Positions 9,999-18,874 of a stretch of 64,000 bases of DNA are shown here, piece by piece. The position numbers and the translations under genes are program-made. A model generated the notes under the pieces. That model made no database searches, had not been told where the DNA came from, and was given only the letters and a program-made list of their open reading frames with translations. This stretch comes from Caballeronia glathei (GTDB lineage: Bacteria > Pseudomonadota > Gammaproteobacteria > Burkholderiales > Burkholderiaceae), in the NCBI RefSeq assembly GCF_000698595.1, contig NZ_JFHC01000004.1, positions 1-64,000 on the forward strand, written 5' to 3'. Every line of letters starts with the position of its first letter. The first letter of the stretch is position 1.

Positions 9999-10359
9999 TT
10001 CGATGCTCCTCTGTGTCGGGTTGACGTGTTGCGATGGATGCACTTTGATCGAATCCGGTCCGCTGAACCAGACGGCTCGCGCTCATATGACTGATTCCCA
10101 TGAGGAATAGGCGCGGCGCGAAGGCGGGAGCGGCACCGTCGACAGGTTACTGCGACGCGAACTGCGTGTTCGCCGCGCGAGTGTCTTGCGATCGTATGCC
10201 TGATCGCGGCGCTGTGTTCCGTTGGGAAGCATGACGGTCGACGTCCCGGTTCTGACGAAGGCGGCCGTGCCTAGGAAGCGGAGGTTCTGGCCGAGGCGCC
10301 CTCTCGCGCGACCTGACACAATGCGCCTGGCCGCGCGGGCACGGCACCCGACGCGAGCG
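9999..10359. other. Intergenic stretch, nothing recognised
   Basis: About 360 bases separate the SDR start from the 3' end of the decayed oxidoreductase. Short arginine-rich frames exist on both strands, but none has a plausible start signal or a recognisable family. The upstream region of the SDR must hold its promoter; no clear -35/-10 pair was found. Confidence 0.4.
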
Positions 10360-10850
10360 CTACGCCGAGGGCGGCGGCACGTTCGAGAGAAGCGGGCCGA
10401 GCCCTTCCGCTATCGTCAGATGCGCGATGACGGCATCGCGTAGCTTCGGATAGGGCAGGCCGGCAAGCATGGCGGTCTGCACGGCGGCCATGACTTCGCC
10501 CGCCTCCGAGCCGATCATCGAGAAGCCGAGGATGCGCTCGTCGGCGGCACCGACGAGCACCTTCATGAAGCCCTGTGCCTCCCCCGTCGCCGCGGTTCGC
10601 AGCACGGCGCTCATCGACAGCCGCGCGACGCGCACTTGAATGCCGCGCTTGCGCGCCTCGCGCTCGTTCATGCCGACGCGCAAGCGGGGGATCGGTGAAC
10701 ACGCAATACGGCATCAGCCGGTCGCTCGTCGCGCGCTTGCCGCCTGTCAGGTTGTCCCGGATGATGCGAAAGTCGTCTACCGACGCATGCGTGAACATCG
10801 GACTGCCCGCGCATTCGCCGATCGCCAAGATCTGCGGCGCGCTCGTCTCC
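10360..10850 (-). pseudogene. Remnant of a pyridine nucleotide-disulfide oxidoreductase
   Basis: Reading leftward, one frame encodes TSAPQILAIGECAGSP and then a VDDFRIIRDNL-like segment, the FAD-binding end of mercuric-reductase-like flavoproteins. It breaks near 10683. The neighbouring frame continues with VGMNEREARKRGI and an intact dimerisation domain to a stop at 10360. The break fits loss of two bases (or gain of one) in a GCGC run. Roughly 300 N-terminal residues, including the redox CxxxxC part, are missing. This is a truncated, frameshifted relic. Confidence 0.8.
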
Positions 10851-10899
10851 GGCCGCAGCGATGAAGGATGGGGGACGGACCGGCGCAGCGAGACGCCGC

Positions 10900-11325
10900 C
10901 TACTGCCCGCGCGCAGGCGGCTGCGGATTGTTCGCCGGGTTGGTATCGAATCTGGCGATGCTCACGATGCCCGCGCCTGCGCCAAGCCCGGCGAGTTCCG
11001 ATTGCAGCGCGTCGGCTGTCTCTTTCGCATACACCTCTTCACCGTCGACGTAGACCGTGAAGCTCTGCAGGTACTTCGCCTTCTTCTCAGGGTTCTCGAT
11101 CGTCTGCCGGGTCCATTCGTACAGCGGATATTTTTCCGGACCCAGCCGGCGAGCCTCGTCCACGTAGTCGGCGAAGGCGTCGTACTGGCACTTCAGCGAT
11201 GCGTCATGCCGGCGAAGAACGTCGCGCAACGCAGCGTGCGATGCGCATGCCGGGTCCGCGCGCAACGCGGCGGCAAGCTCGGCGGATACGCCGATCCTGA
11301 TCTGAAACTTCCATGTGTCATCCAT
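10900..11325 (-). CDS. Conserved-looking hypothetical protein beside Dyp peroxidase
   Basis: The 141-residue cytoplasmic-looking protein begins MDDTWKFQIRIGV. The ATG at 11325 is supported by a GAGG site; upstream in-frame residues look non-coding. No signal peptide or membrane segment is seen and no family is recognised. It follows the Dyp peroxidase gene on the same strand (about 120 bases), so the two may be cotranscribed. Confidence 0.6.
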   Translation of the reverse strand: MDDTWKFQIRIGVSAELAAALRADPACASHAALRDVLRRHDASLKCQYDAFADYVDEARRLGPEKYPLYEWTRQTIENPEKKAKYLQSFTVYVDGEEVYAKETADALQSELAGLGAGAGIVSIARFDTNPANNPQPPARGQ

Positions 11326-11448
11326 CGTCGCCTCGCTCCCCGGCACGTTCGCACGCAATCGGCATGCGCATGCGAGCCATTCTAACGATTGCCGCCACGA
11401 TGCCCTTCGGCATCGTGGCGGCGAGTGCGAACTGCGAGGCAGATCCGG

Positions 11449-12948
11449 CTATCGCATCGACTTCAGGAACGTGATCGACGGCGCGAAGAAATACTCGCCG
11501 CCGCGCATGATGACGAAGCCCGAGAAGTCCTCCTCGCCCCTTCCGTCGCTCAGGCGCTTGCCGTATTCGACCGGCCAGCGCTGGCCCGACTGGCCGGCCG
11601 GCTGGCCGATCACCGGATCGATGCCCGTCGCCGGGTTGGGCGGATCGAGCGCCGCGCCCGTGGCCGGATCGATCAGCGCACCCGGCGCGCCCGGCTTGCC
11701 GGAGTTGCGGAAGTTCGCGTTGTTGACCCACTTCGTCTGCGTGAACTCGAACTGTTTCGCCAGATCGCTCTGGAACGCCATGAAGAGCAGCCCGACGTTG
11801 CCCGTCGGCTTGTTGTCGAGCCGGTCGTCGTTGGGATCATCGGTGCGCGTGCCGTACGGGATGCCTCGCCGTGCCATCAGGTGCGTCTTCGAATCGGCCG
11901 TATCCGTGCGCGGGTTCGACTTCCTGATGTGACCGGCGAACGGGCATTTGCGGCCCGCGGCATCGTCGGCGAAATTGAAGTTGTTGCTCGGCCCTTCGGC
12001 CGGAATCGTTCCTTCGACCGGCGACATCGTGACCGGCATGCCGTTCTCGAACCGCCCGACGACGCTCGCGCCGACATCGACGGAATTGGCCGCAAGCCCA
12101 TACGTCTCCTCCAGCTGACGCGACAGCTGTTCCTCGCGCGTCTTGAAGCCGCGTACGTTCTGCTCCAGCTTCCTGAAGACGAAGTAGCTGCCGAAGCTGA
12201 CGTCGTGCTTGCCGCCCGGGCACGGAACGAGCAACTGGCGAAGATGAATGGAAGGGTCCCAGTCCGATATGCCGCCCTTGCCGTTCTTCTCGCCATCGAC
12301 GTCTTCCTGCAATGCGAGCGGCTGGCTGCGCCCGTCGACATAGCCGAAATGCTCGATGCCGTTGCCCGCCGCATTTCTCAACGCGTTGCCGTCTTCGCCG
12401 AACGCCGGATTCAGCAGCTTCACCGCGCCGCCGGTGCTGTTGATGCGCGCGACCATCTTGTCGCGTTCGGCGTCGCGGGTGGCCTTGTCGTCGTGGCCGA
12501 TCAGGATCATCGCGTGGATCTCGCCTGCGAAATGCGGTTCCCAGGCGTTCACCGGCGGATCGTTCAACTGCCGGGTCTTCATGCCTTCCTGAAACGCCGG
12601 GTCGGCGGGCCTGGCGTCCTGCCTGCCGAGCGCGTCGTAGCCCGTCGACGACAGCATGAACGCGACGAAGGTGCCGCCGCCCACGCCCGACTTTCTGTAC
12701 GCCTGCGCCTTGAGCAACTGATCGAGCGCAGCATTGACGTCGTCGGCGACACTGCCGGCGAACCTGCGTGCCGCGTCCTTCTTCTGCGGGTCGAACGCGA
12801 TGAACAGATTGCTCGTATAGTCGCGGCCGTGCCCCTTGAGGATGTTGCCCTGCAGATCGTTGAGCATCGCGAGCTCTGCTGCGGCCTCGGGTTTGGCCGC
12901 AGCGTGAGCATTCGACCAGGACAGCGTTTGATCCAGGTTGAGAGACAT
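11449..12948 (-). CDS. Dyp-type heme peroxidase
   Basis: The 499-residue protein is a dye-decolorising peroxidase that uses H2O2 to oxidise dyes, phenolics or other substrates. The signature GYVDG is at 202-206 with catalytic D205. The heme-ligand motif CPFAGHIRKSNPR places the proximal histidine at H340. Its length and insertions fit the larger bacterial/fungal subgroup rather than the compact DypB type. No Tat signal is visible, and no encapsulin-targeting tail is evident at the C-terminus (ends TFLKSMR). The ATG at 12948 follows GAGG. A small unknown gene follows on the same strand. Confidence 0.9.
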   Translation of the reverse strand: MSLNLDQTLSWSNAHAAAKPEAAAELAMLNDLQGNILKGHGRDYTSNLFIAFDPQKKDAARRFAGSVADDVNAALDQLLKAQAYRKSGVGGGTFVAFMLSSTGYDALGRQDARPADPAFQEGMKTRQLNDPPVNAWEPHFAGEIHAMILIGHDDKATRDAERDKMVARINSTGGAVKLLNPAFGEDGNALRNAAGNGIEHFGYVDGRSQPLALQEDVDGEKNGKGGISDWDPSIHLRQLLVPCPGGKHDVSFGSYFVFRKLEQNVRGFKTREEQLSRQLEETYGLAANSVDVGASVVGRFENGMPVTMSPVEGTIPAEGPSNNFNFADDAAGRKCPFAGHIRKSNPRTDTADSKTHLMARRGIPYGTRTDDPNDDRLDNKPTGNVGLLFMAFQSDLAKQFEFTQTKWVNNANFRNSGKPGAPGALIDPATGAALDPPNPATGIDPVIGQPAGQSGQRWPVEYGKRLSDGRGEEDFSGFVIMRGGEYFFAPSITFLKSMR

Positions 12949-13528
12949 AAATACCTCGTTGGACAAAAACTCATCACAGGCAATCACTGAAAACGCGCCG
13001 GTTTGCCAGCACGTGAAAATGGCGCCATTCCACCGGCAATCCGGTTGTTCATATACCGGCGGAATGGCCGACACGGAAATGGAATCGGACTCTTCTTTCC
13101 GAAAACAGGCGAACGCCATTAACAATTGCAAATGCCGCTTTATCCAGCCTTCATCCGAATGTAATCGGCGCATCATCCAGACGCGCCGATATCGTCGCCG
13201 CACCTGGGGATAGCGCGGGTCAAATGAAATCGCGTCGAACGCTTTTGGCTGGTGCGAGTGTCTTGGCTCGCAATATTAATTTAGGATGCCGGGGATTCGG
13301 AGTCGGCCAAATTACCGTTTCTAAACGCCGCTCGCGATAAATGCCGCGCCATTCGGTTGCGGGAATTGCGCGGCGCCGCGGCCGCCATTACCGGCTTGCA
13401 GAATTGCATTCTCGTTTCATTGCGGCCTGAAACGCCGGCGGCGAGGCAGGGATACGATACCTCTCATGCCTGGCGCGGCAGTCGCGCCGGCGTGCGGCAT
13501 TTTCTTTCAGTGATCCCGGGAGCAGGCC
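12949..13528. other. AT-richer intergenic region
   Basis: This 580-base spacer between the divergent Dyp and ABM genes is clearly less GC-rich than its surroundings (for example AATATTAATTTAGG near 13270). No plausible gene was found. It must contain both promoters. The composition suggests either a large control region or old foreign sequence. Confidence 0.45.
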
Positions 13529-14221
13529 ATGTTTTCAGTGATGTTCGAAGTTCATCCGAAATCGGACCAGTGGGACGCGTATCTCGGCTACGCGCGCATG
13601 CTCAGGCCGGAACTGGAACGGATCGACGGCTTTATCGACAACATCCGCTATCGCAGCCTCACGCGCGATGGCTGGCTGCTATCGCTGTCGGGCTGGCGCG
13701 ACGAAAAGGCGCTCGTGCGCTGGCGCACCGAGGCGCTGCATCACGGCGTGCAGGAGAAAGGCCGCTCGGACGTGTTCCGCGACTACCATCTGCGCGTCGG
13801 CGAGGTGACGCGCGACACGCGCCCGCCCGAGGGGCATGTGCTTCGGGAACAGCGGCTCGACGAGACGCAGGCGGGCGACGGCACGACCGTGGTCCTGATC
13901 GACGCCCGGCGCGACGCCGGGCGCGATACCGGCTGGACCGCGACGGCCGGCGCCGGGGCGGTCGCGGAGTCGCTCGGGCTGGCGCCCGAGGCGCGCGGCC
14001 TCGTCGCGTGGGACGTGTTCGACGCGGTGCTGACGCCCGGCGACGTGATCCTGCTCATGACCTGGCGGGACCACGACGCCGCCGCGGCATACGAAGCGTC
14101 GGCGCATCTGCCGGACGGCGCGCGGCTGCGCCGCGTGCGCGTCGTGCGGGACTACGGCATGTTCGACCGCCGCGAGGCGCCGCAATACTATCCCGCCGTC
14201 GAGGCTCGTCACGAAACCTGA
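13529..14221 (+). CDS. Antibiotic biosynthesis monooxygenase (ABM) domain protein
   Basis: The 230-residue protein begins with an ABM/dimeric ferredoxin-like unit (FEVHPKSDQWDAYL through a W-R-D-E-K-ALVRWR-type helix, about 1-90). A second, more diverged unit (about 110-215, LMTWRDHDAAAAYEA) suggests a tandem duplication. ABM proteins range from cofactor-free monooxygenases to heme-degrading or stress proteins, so the role is open. A GGGAGCAGG segment precedes the ATG. Confidence 0.75.
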   Translation: MFSVMFEVHPKSDQWDAYLGYARMLRPELERIDGFIDNIRYRSLTRDGWLLSLSGWRDEKALVRWRTEALHHGVQEKGRSDVFRDYHLRVGEVTRDTRPPEGHVLREQRLDETQAGDGTTVVLIDARRDAGRDTGWTATAGAGAVAESLGLAPEARGLVAWDVFDAVLTPGDVILLMTWRDHDAAAAYEASAHLPDGARLRRVRVVRDYGMFDRREAPQYYPAVEARHET

Positions 14222-14248
14222 AGGCGCGTATCGAACGGCCGATGGCGG

Positions 14249-14986
14249 TCAGTGCGTCCACAGCCAGTGCGTGCCGAGCCCGGCCGTGATCGCGGCAGGG
14301 TCGAACCCGTAGGCCATCAGCGCGGCGAGGCCGCGCCGCCCGTCGATCGACGCCGCCGCGCTCGTGAAGCCGTGCTTCGCCATCAGCGACGCTTCGAGCC
14401 CGTCCGCCGCCGCCTTCCCGGTCTCGATGGCCTGCATCGGCTCGGTCGCGTTGCGCGCGAGCCCGGCCGCCTGCGTGGCCGCGATGCCGAGCGCATGCCG
14501 CGTGCGCGTTTCGTCGAGCTTGAGGAGGCGCGACACCGCGAGCGATGCGCCGATCACCCCCACCGCCGACGACACGTTCCAGCGCGCGCGAAACTCCTCG
14601 CTGTCGAGCGCGGCGAGCACGCGCGCCGCCGCCTCGATGCCGACGGCCGCAGCCGCGGCAATTTCATCGGCGCTTGCCTTGAAGCGCTCGCTGGCGGCGA
14701 TGACCGCGGCAAGCACGGGGATCGCGGTGGATGGCGGCGTGCGCGTGGCGAGCACGGCGCCCACGACCCACGCGCGCACGCGGGCGTCGGTGGACACGCT
14801 GCCCTGCGAGCGCAGCAGCGCGGCGATCTCGCGGCCGGTGTCGCCGGCTGCGTCGGCGATCGCGCGGGCGTGCGAAATGGCGTGGCCCGCGGCGGCGACG
14901 GCCCGCGAACGCGGGTCCGCGAGGGGCGCAGTGGCGAAGCTCACGAGCGCGTCGGAGACGGCGGAGCGGGTGGCGGTGTCATGCAT
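14249..14986 (-). CDS. MmgE/PrpD-family protein, half-length
   Basis: The 245-residue protein matches the helical N-terminal domain of the MmgE/PrpD fold (2-methylcitrate dehydratase and related hydrolyases), with a typical ARNATEPMQAIETGKAAADG helix region. The family is usually about 450 residues, so the C-terminal domain is missing. Its start overlaps the end of the full-length paralogue upstream by 8 bases, implying translational coupling. It may pair with that protein or be a shortened copy. Confidence 0.75.
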   Translation of the reverse strand: MHDTATRSAVSDALVSFATAPLADPRSRAVAAAGHAISHARAIADAAGDTGREIAALLRSQGSVSTDARVRAWVVGAVLATRTPPSTAIPVLAAVIAASERFKASADEIAAAAAVGIEAAARVLAALDSEEFRARWNVSSAVGVIGASLAVSRLLKLDETRTRHALGIAATQAAGLARNATEPMQAIETGKAAADGLEASLMAKHGFTSAAASIDGRRGLAALMAYGFDPAAITAGLGTHWLWTH

Positions 14987-16334
14987 GATCGAGCTCCGTG
15001 GTCGGAAGGAAGATGTCGAAAAGCGCGTCGAGATTTGCGGCGGCATCCAGCCCGGCCACTGCCGCGGCGAGCCGCAGCGCCGTGCCGTTGCCGAGCAGCG
15101 GATCGACGAGCAGGCGGACTTTTTCGATCAGCTCGTCGTCGGTCAGCGGCCGCGCGAGGCTGCCGCGCGCGTGCTCCACATGGGCCCCGACGACCGCGCC
15201 GCCGGTGAGCCGCGCTTCGATGAACACCTCGTCGCGGTTCACCGACGGGTCCGGCGCGAGCTTCGTCAGCGCCCGCAGCGCGCGCACGTCGGCGCGCACC
15301 ACGCGCGCATCCTCGTATTGCGCGAGTCCGACCTGCCGGTCGCAGAGTGCCGCGGCGACGCCGTGGATCGCGCTGAAGCGCGCCTGCAGGCCGTCCTTCG
15401 GCTGCGGGTTGCCCATCAGCTCGGGCACGAGCGGATGGCAGCGCACCGTGATGGCCTCGATCGCGCCGGCGTCGTCGATCTTCGACGCGAGCACGAGGCC
15501 CGCATCGATCGCCGGATGCGCGACGATCCCGCACGGATACGGCTTGTAGGTATTGAAGAGCAGTTCCCAGCGGCCGCCCAGCTCGCCCGTCATCAGCTCG
15601 AAATCGACCTTCGTCGAGAGCGAATGCGAGTAGCCGCCCTGGGCCTCGAACACGTCCGGCGCGGCGCGCTGGCCCTGCCGCGCGAGGCGCGCGGCGGCGA
15701 TGCCGTTGGCGGCCGCCTTGCCGGGGTGAAACGGCTTCGTCATCGTGCCGAAGGCTTCGCGCTGGCCGACGAACATTGATGCGGCGATGGACATGGCTTG
15801 CGCGAGTTCCTCCTCGCTCGAGCCCAGCAGCAGGCTTGCCGTCACCGCGCAGCCGATGACCCCGCAGGTGCCCGTAATGTGCCAGCCGCGGTCGTAGTGT
15901 TCCGGCGAGATCGACACGCCTGCACGCAACTGCGCCTCGCAGCCGAGCGCGAAGGCGGTGAGCGCGGCACGGCCGGTCGGCCTCGTCTCGGGCGCGAGCG
16001 CCGTCAGCACGGCAAGGACGGACGCCGCCGGATGGATGACGGTGGCGAGATGGGTGTCGTCGAAATCGTCCAGGTGGCCGGCAAAACCCGTGGCGAGCGC
16101 GGAGAAATGCACGTCGACCCGCTCTCGCCGGCCCGGCACCGGCACGATTTCGGCCACGCCGAGATCGTGCGCCGTCGCGAGAATGGCATCGACGCCCGGG
16201 TGCGCGGACGCGCCGACCGACGTGCCGACGACATTGATGAACGAACGCCTGGCTTCCTGCGCAACCGGAGCAGGCAGCGGACGGCGGGCGAGCGCGTAGA
16301 GGCCCTGCGCGAATGCGGCGGCGATGGAACTCAT
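14979..16334 (-). CDS. MmgE/PrpD-family hydrolyase
   Basis: The 451-residue protein is a full-length MmgE/PrpD member, with the DDFDDTH motif (about 88-94) typical of the family and the helical GKAAANGIAAARLA region. Members dehydrate 2-methylcitrate or related tricarboxylates, or isomerise compounds such as iminodisuccinate or aconitate. The substrate here is unknown. Its ATG overlaps the stop of the MFS transporter gene (ATGA) and a GAGGAG site precedes it. The operon order is MFS, PrpD, half-PrpD, which suggests uptake and catabolism of a polycarboxylate. Confidence 0.85.
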   Translation of the reverse strand: MSSIAAAFAQGLYALARRPLPAPVAQEARRSFINVVGTSVGASAHPGVDAILATAHDLGVAEIVPVPGRRERVDVHFSALATGFAGHLDDFDDTHLATVIHPAASVLAVLTALAPETRPTGRAALTAFALGCEAQLRAGVSISPEHYDRGWHITGTCGVIGCAVTASLLLGSSEEELAQAMSIAASMFVGQREAFGTMTKPFHPGKAAANGIAAARLARQGQRAAPDVFEAQGGYSHSLSTKVDFELMTGELGGRWELLFNTYKPYPCGIVAHPAIDAGLVLASKIDDAGAIEAITVRCHPLVPELMGNPQPKDGLQARFSAIHGVAAALCDRQVGLAQYEDARVVRADVRALRALTKLAPDPSVNRDEVFIEARLTGGAVVGAHVEHARGSLARPLTDDELIEKVRLLVDPLLGNGTALRLAAAVAGLDAAANLDALFDIFLPTTELDHA

Positions 16335-17728
16335 TGGGACAACTCCTCGAGACGAATGCCGTTGGTCTTCGGGCCGAAAAACCCGACCATCACGACGATG
16401 ACGAACATGGCGGAAGAAATCAGTGCAAACACGGCGGGCACGCCCGAATGTTTCAGGAGCGCCGCCACCCAGAAGCCCACGAAGATGGAACTCACGCGGC
16501 TCCAGCTGAAGACGAAGCCCACGGCCCGGGCGCGGATGCGCGTCGGATAGAGCTCGGCCTGATAGGTATGAAAGATGCCGATCAGCCAGTTGTTGGCGAT
16601 CGTCACCAGGCCGCCGAACAGCAGGATCGGCAGCGGATCGCGGGCGAGCCCGAACAGCACGCCGGCCACGGCCACCATGACCGCGCATCCGACCAGCTGC
16701 CACTTGCGCTCGATGCGCTCGGCGAACGCCATCGCGCCGAGCGCGCCGAGCGGCGTCGTGAAGGCGATCACCATCGTGTAGAGCAGCGAGTGCGTGATCG
16801 TGAGGCCCTTCGTGTAGAGCAGCACCGGCACCCACGCGCCGAAGCCGTACACGCCGAACGTCTGGAAGAAGTTGAAGAGCGAGAGCATCACCGTGCGCCT
16901 CAGGTAGCGCCCCTTCCACATTTCCGCGAACGATCCCTGGCCCTCGCCCGCGGCATCCGCCGTGCCGGTGCGCGGCGGCTCCAGCGCACGCCCCGTTTCC
17001 GCGATCACGCGGCGCTCGATCGCGTCCACGATCGTAAGCGCTTCGCCGAGGCGTCCCTTGCTCTCGAGCCAGCGCGGCGACTCCGGCAGTCCGCGCCGCA
17101 TGAACCAGATCAGCACCGCGCCCGCCGAGCCGATGATCATCACCCAGCGCCAGCCGTCGAGGCCGAGGAACGCGTGCGGCACGAGCGCGTAGGACAGCAC
17201 CGCGACCACCGGCACCGAAGTCAGGATCACGAGAATGCTGAACGCCATATAGCGGCCACGCGTATGGTGCGGCGTCAGCTCGGAGATGTAAGTGTCGACA
17301 GTGATCAGCTGCACGCCGATGCCGATGCCGGCAATGAAGCGCCAGAGATCCATCGTTTGCGGCGAGGTCTGGAACGCTGCGACGAACGTCGCCACCGAGT
17401 AGATCAGCATCGCGAACGTAAAGACGGCGCGGCGCCCGAAGCGGTCGGTGAAACCGCCCAGCGCTACCGTGCCCACGAACATTCCCGCGAAAAACGAGCC
17501 GAGGAAACTGGCGAAACCGTTCACGTCGAAAAGACCCACTGTGGTTGCGCGGTACATCCCGCTCCTGATCAAGCCCAGCGCGATGTAGGCCGCCATGAAC
17601 ATTTCGTAGAACTCGAACCAGCCGCCTATCGCAATGCGCGCGACGAGGCCGCGGAAAAATCGCGTGGGCGGCAGGCGGTCGAGCCGCGCCGACACGCCCG
17701 CTGCAACAATCTCCTTCTCCACGTACAT
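16331..17728 (-). CDS. MFS transporter, sugar/acid-type symporter
   Basis: The 465-residue protein has about twelve membrane segments and the MFS loop motifs GGFTDRFGRR (about 91-100) and RGLPESPRW between the halves. The ESPRW feature is typical of the sugar porter and aromatic-acid:H+ symporter groups. It is first in an operon with two PrpD-family genes and divergent from a GntR regulator. A GGGAG site precedes the ATG. Transport of an organic acid is inferred from context. Confidence 0.85.
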   Translation of the reverse strand: MYVEKEIVAAGVSARLDRLPPTRFFRGLVARIAIGGWFEFYEMFMAAYIALGLIRSGMYRATTVGLFDVNGFASFLGSFFAGMFVGTVALGGFTDRFGRRAVFTFAMLIYSVATFVAAFQTSPQTMDLWRFIAGIGIGVQLITVDTYISELTPHHTRGRYMAFSILVILTSVPVVAVLSYALVPHAFLGLDGWRWVMIIGSAGAVLIWFMRRGLPESPRWLESKGRLGEALTIVDAIERRVIAETGRALEPPRTGTADAAGEGQGSFAEMWKGRYLRRTVMLSLFNFFQTFGVYGFGAWVPVLLYTKGLTITHSLLYTMVIAFTTPLGALGAMAFAERIERKWQLVGCAVMVAVAGVLFGLARDPLPILLFGGLVTIANNWLIGIFHTYQAELYPTRIRARAVGFVFSWSRVSSIFVGFWVAALLKHSGVPAVFALISSAMFVIVVMVGFFGPKTNGIRLEELSQ

Positions 17729-17773
17729 GACAGTCTCCCGAAAGGAAAGTCAGTTGATCGCTGTATTTGGTAT

Positions 17774-17785
17774 AGTGTCGACACT
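17774..17785. promoter_or_regulatory. GntR-type operator palindrome AGTGTCGACACT
   Basis: A perfect 12-bp palindrome lies in the space between the divergent MFS operon and the GntR-family gene, about 46 bases upstream of the MFS start. Position and symmetry fit an operator of the divergent FCD-type regulator. Binding is not shown by sequence alone. Confidence 0.55.
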
Positions 17786-17945
17786 TTGCGGAGTGTAGGG
17801 CGAAACGATGCCTGCTCTCAAGTTAAAAATCTGTTAAATGTACACACTTCGGGTCATAGCGCGTGTTTAGCTAATGAGATTAGGATTTGCGCTCGATGGA
17901 CCAGCCATCCCGGCCGGCCGGACCGCTGCATGACGGGGAAAAGAG

Positions 17946-18638
17946 ATGGGCGAACGTGTCGACAGAAGCATGGCGGCGGATGACGGCGATCATTCGCCGG
18001 TGGCGGAGATCGTCGACTGGGTGGCGCGCGGGATCATCGAAGGCCGGCTGCAGCCGGGCGATGACCTGAATTCCGTCGACCTCGCGAAGCGCTTTCACGT
18101 CAGCCGCACGCCGGTCAGAGAAGCGCTGTTCGTGCTGGATCGCGAAGGGCTCGTCGACTGGTCGCCGCGCCGGCGCCCGCGCGTGTCGGCGCTCAGCCTC
18201 ACCGACGCGCGCGAAATCTACGAGCTGCGCGCGCTGCTGTACGGGCAGGTTTCGCTTGCGATCGTCGCGCGCGCCAGCGACGACGACATCGAATCGCTCT
18301 GGCGGGCCCACCGGCAACTGGCCGGCGCAGCGGAGCGCGAGGACGTGGACGGCTTTTTCTGGGCCAATGTCGCGTTTCGCGACGAAGAGTTGCGCGTGAG
18401 CGGCAACGGCATTCTCAGGGAAGTGCTCGATTCGATGCGCATGCGCACCAACCGGCTCAGGCACCTGAGCGCATCGCTGCCCGGGCGGCTCAGGCGGTCC
18501 TGCGCCGATCACCAGCGCCTTTGCGAGGCGTACGCCGAGCGCGACGGCACGCTCGCCGCCGCGCTCAACCGCTCGATCGTGCTGGGCGCGCTGCGCGCCA
18601 TCGAGCATGCGTGGCAGGAGACGCCGGCCGGCCGGTGA
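17946..18638 (+). CDS. GntR-family regulator with FCD domain
   Basis: The 230-residue protein has an N-terminal winged HTH (VDLAKRFHVSRTPVREAL, about 44-61) and an all-helical FCD ligand-binding domain. FCD members sense carboxylic acids, often through a metal site. It is divergent from the MFS-PrpD operon with an operator-like palindrome between them, so it probably represses that operon until its acid substrate is present. Confidence 0.88.
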   Translation: MGERVDRSMAADDGDHSPVAEIVDWVARGIIEGRLQPGDDLNSVDLAKRFHVSRTPVREALFVLDREGLVDWSPRRRPRVSALSLTDAREIYELRALLYGQVSLAIVARASDDDIESLWRAHRQLAGAAEREDVDGFFWANVAFRDEELRVSGNGILREVLDSMRMRTNRLRHLSASLPGRLRRSCADHQRLCEAYAERDGTLAAALNRSIVLGALRAIEHAWQETPAGR

Positions 18639-18874
18639 CGGCGGGCTCCGGACGCGATCCGGTTCAGCGCGCGGGCCGCCTCGCGCGGCGCGCCGTTTTC
18701 GGACAAGACGAAAGGAATAGTCACGCCTCGTCGGCCGTTATGGTGATGTGCGGGGCCGTTCGCTCATGAATCGACGATCAACCGCCCGACGGCAATGCCG
18801 TTTCTTCAATACGCCGCGTCTGCGGCGCATCCAGGAATCCGGCCCCATCCAGGCACCGCTACGGGAGAGCACGC

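Noticed and set aside
11449..12948. Dyp peroxidase as an encapsulin cargo
   Set aside because: No encapsulin shell gene is nearby and the C-terminus (TFLKSMR) does not show the usual targeting tail.
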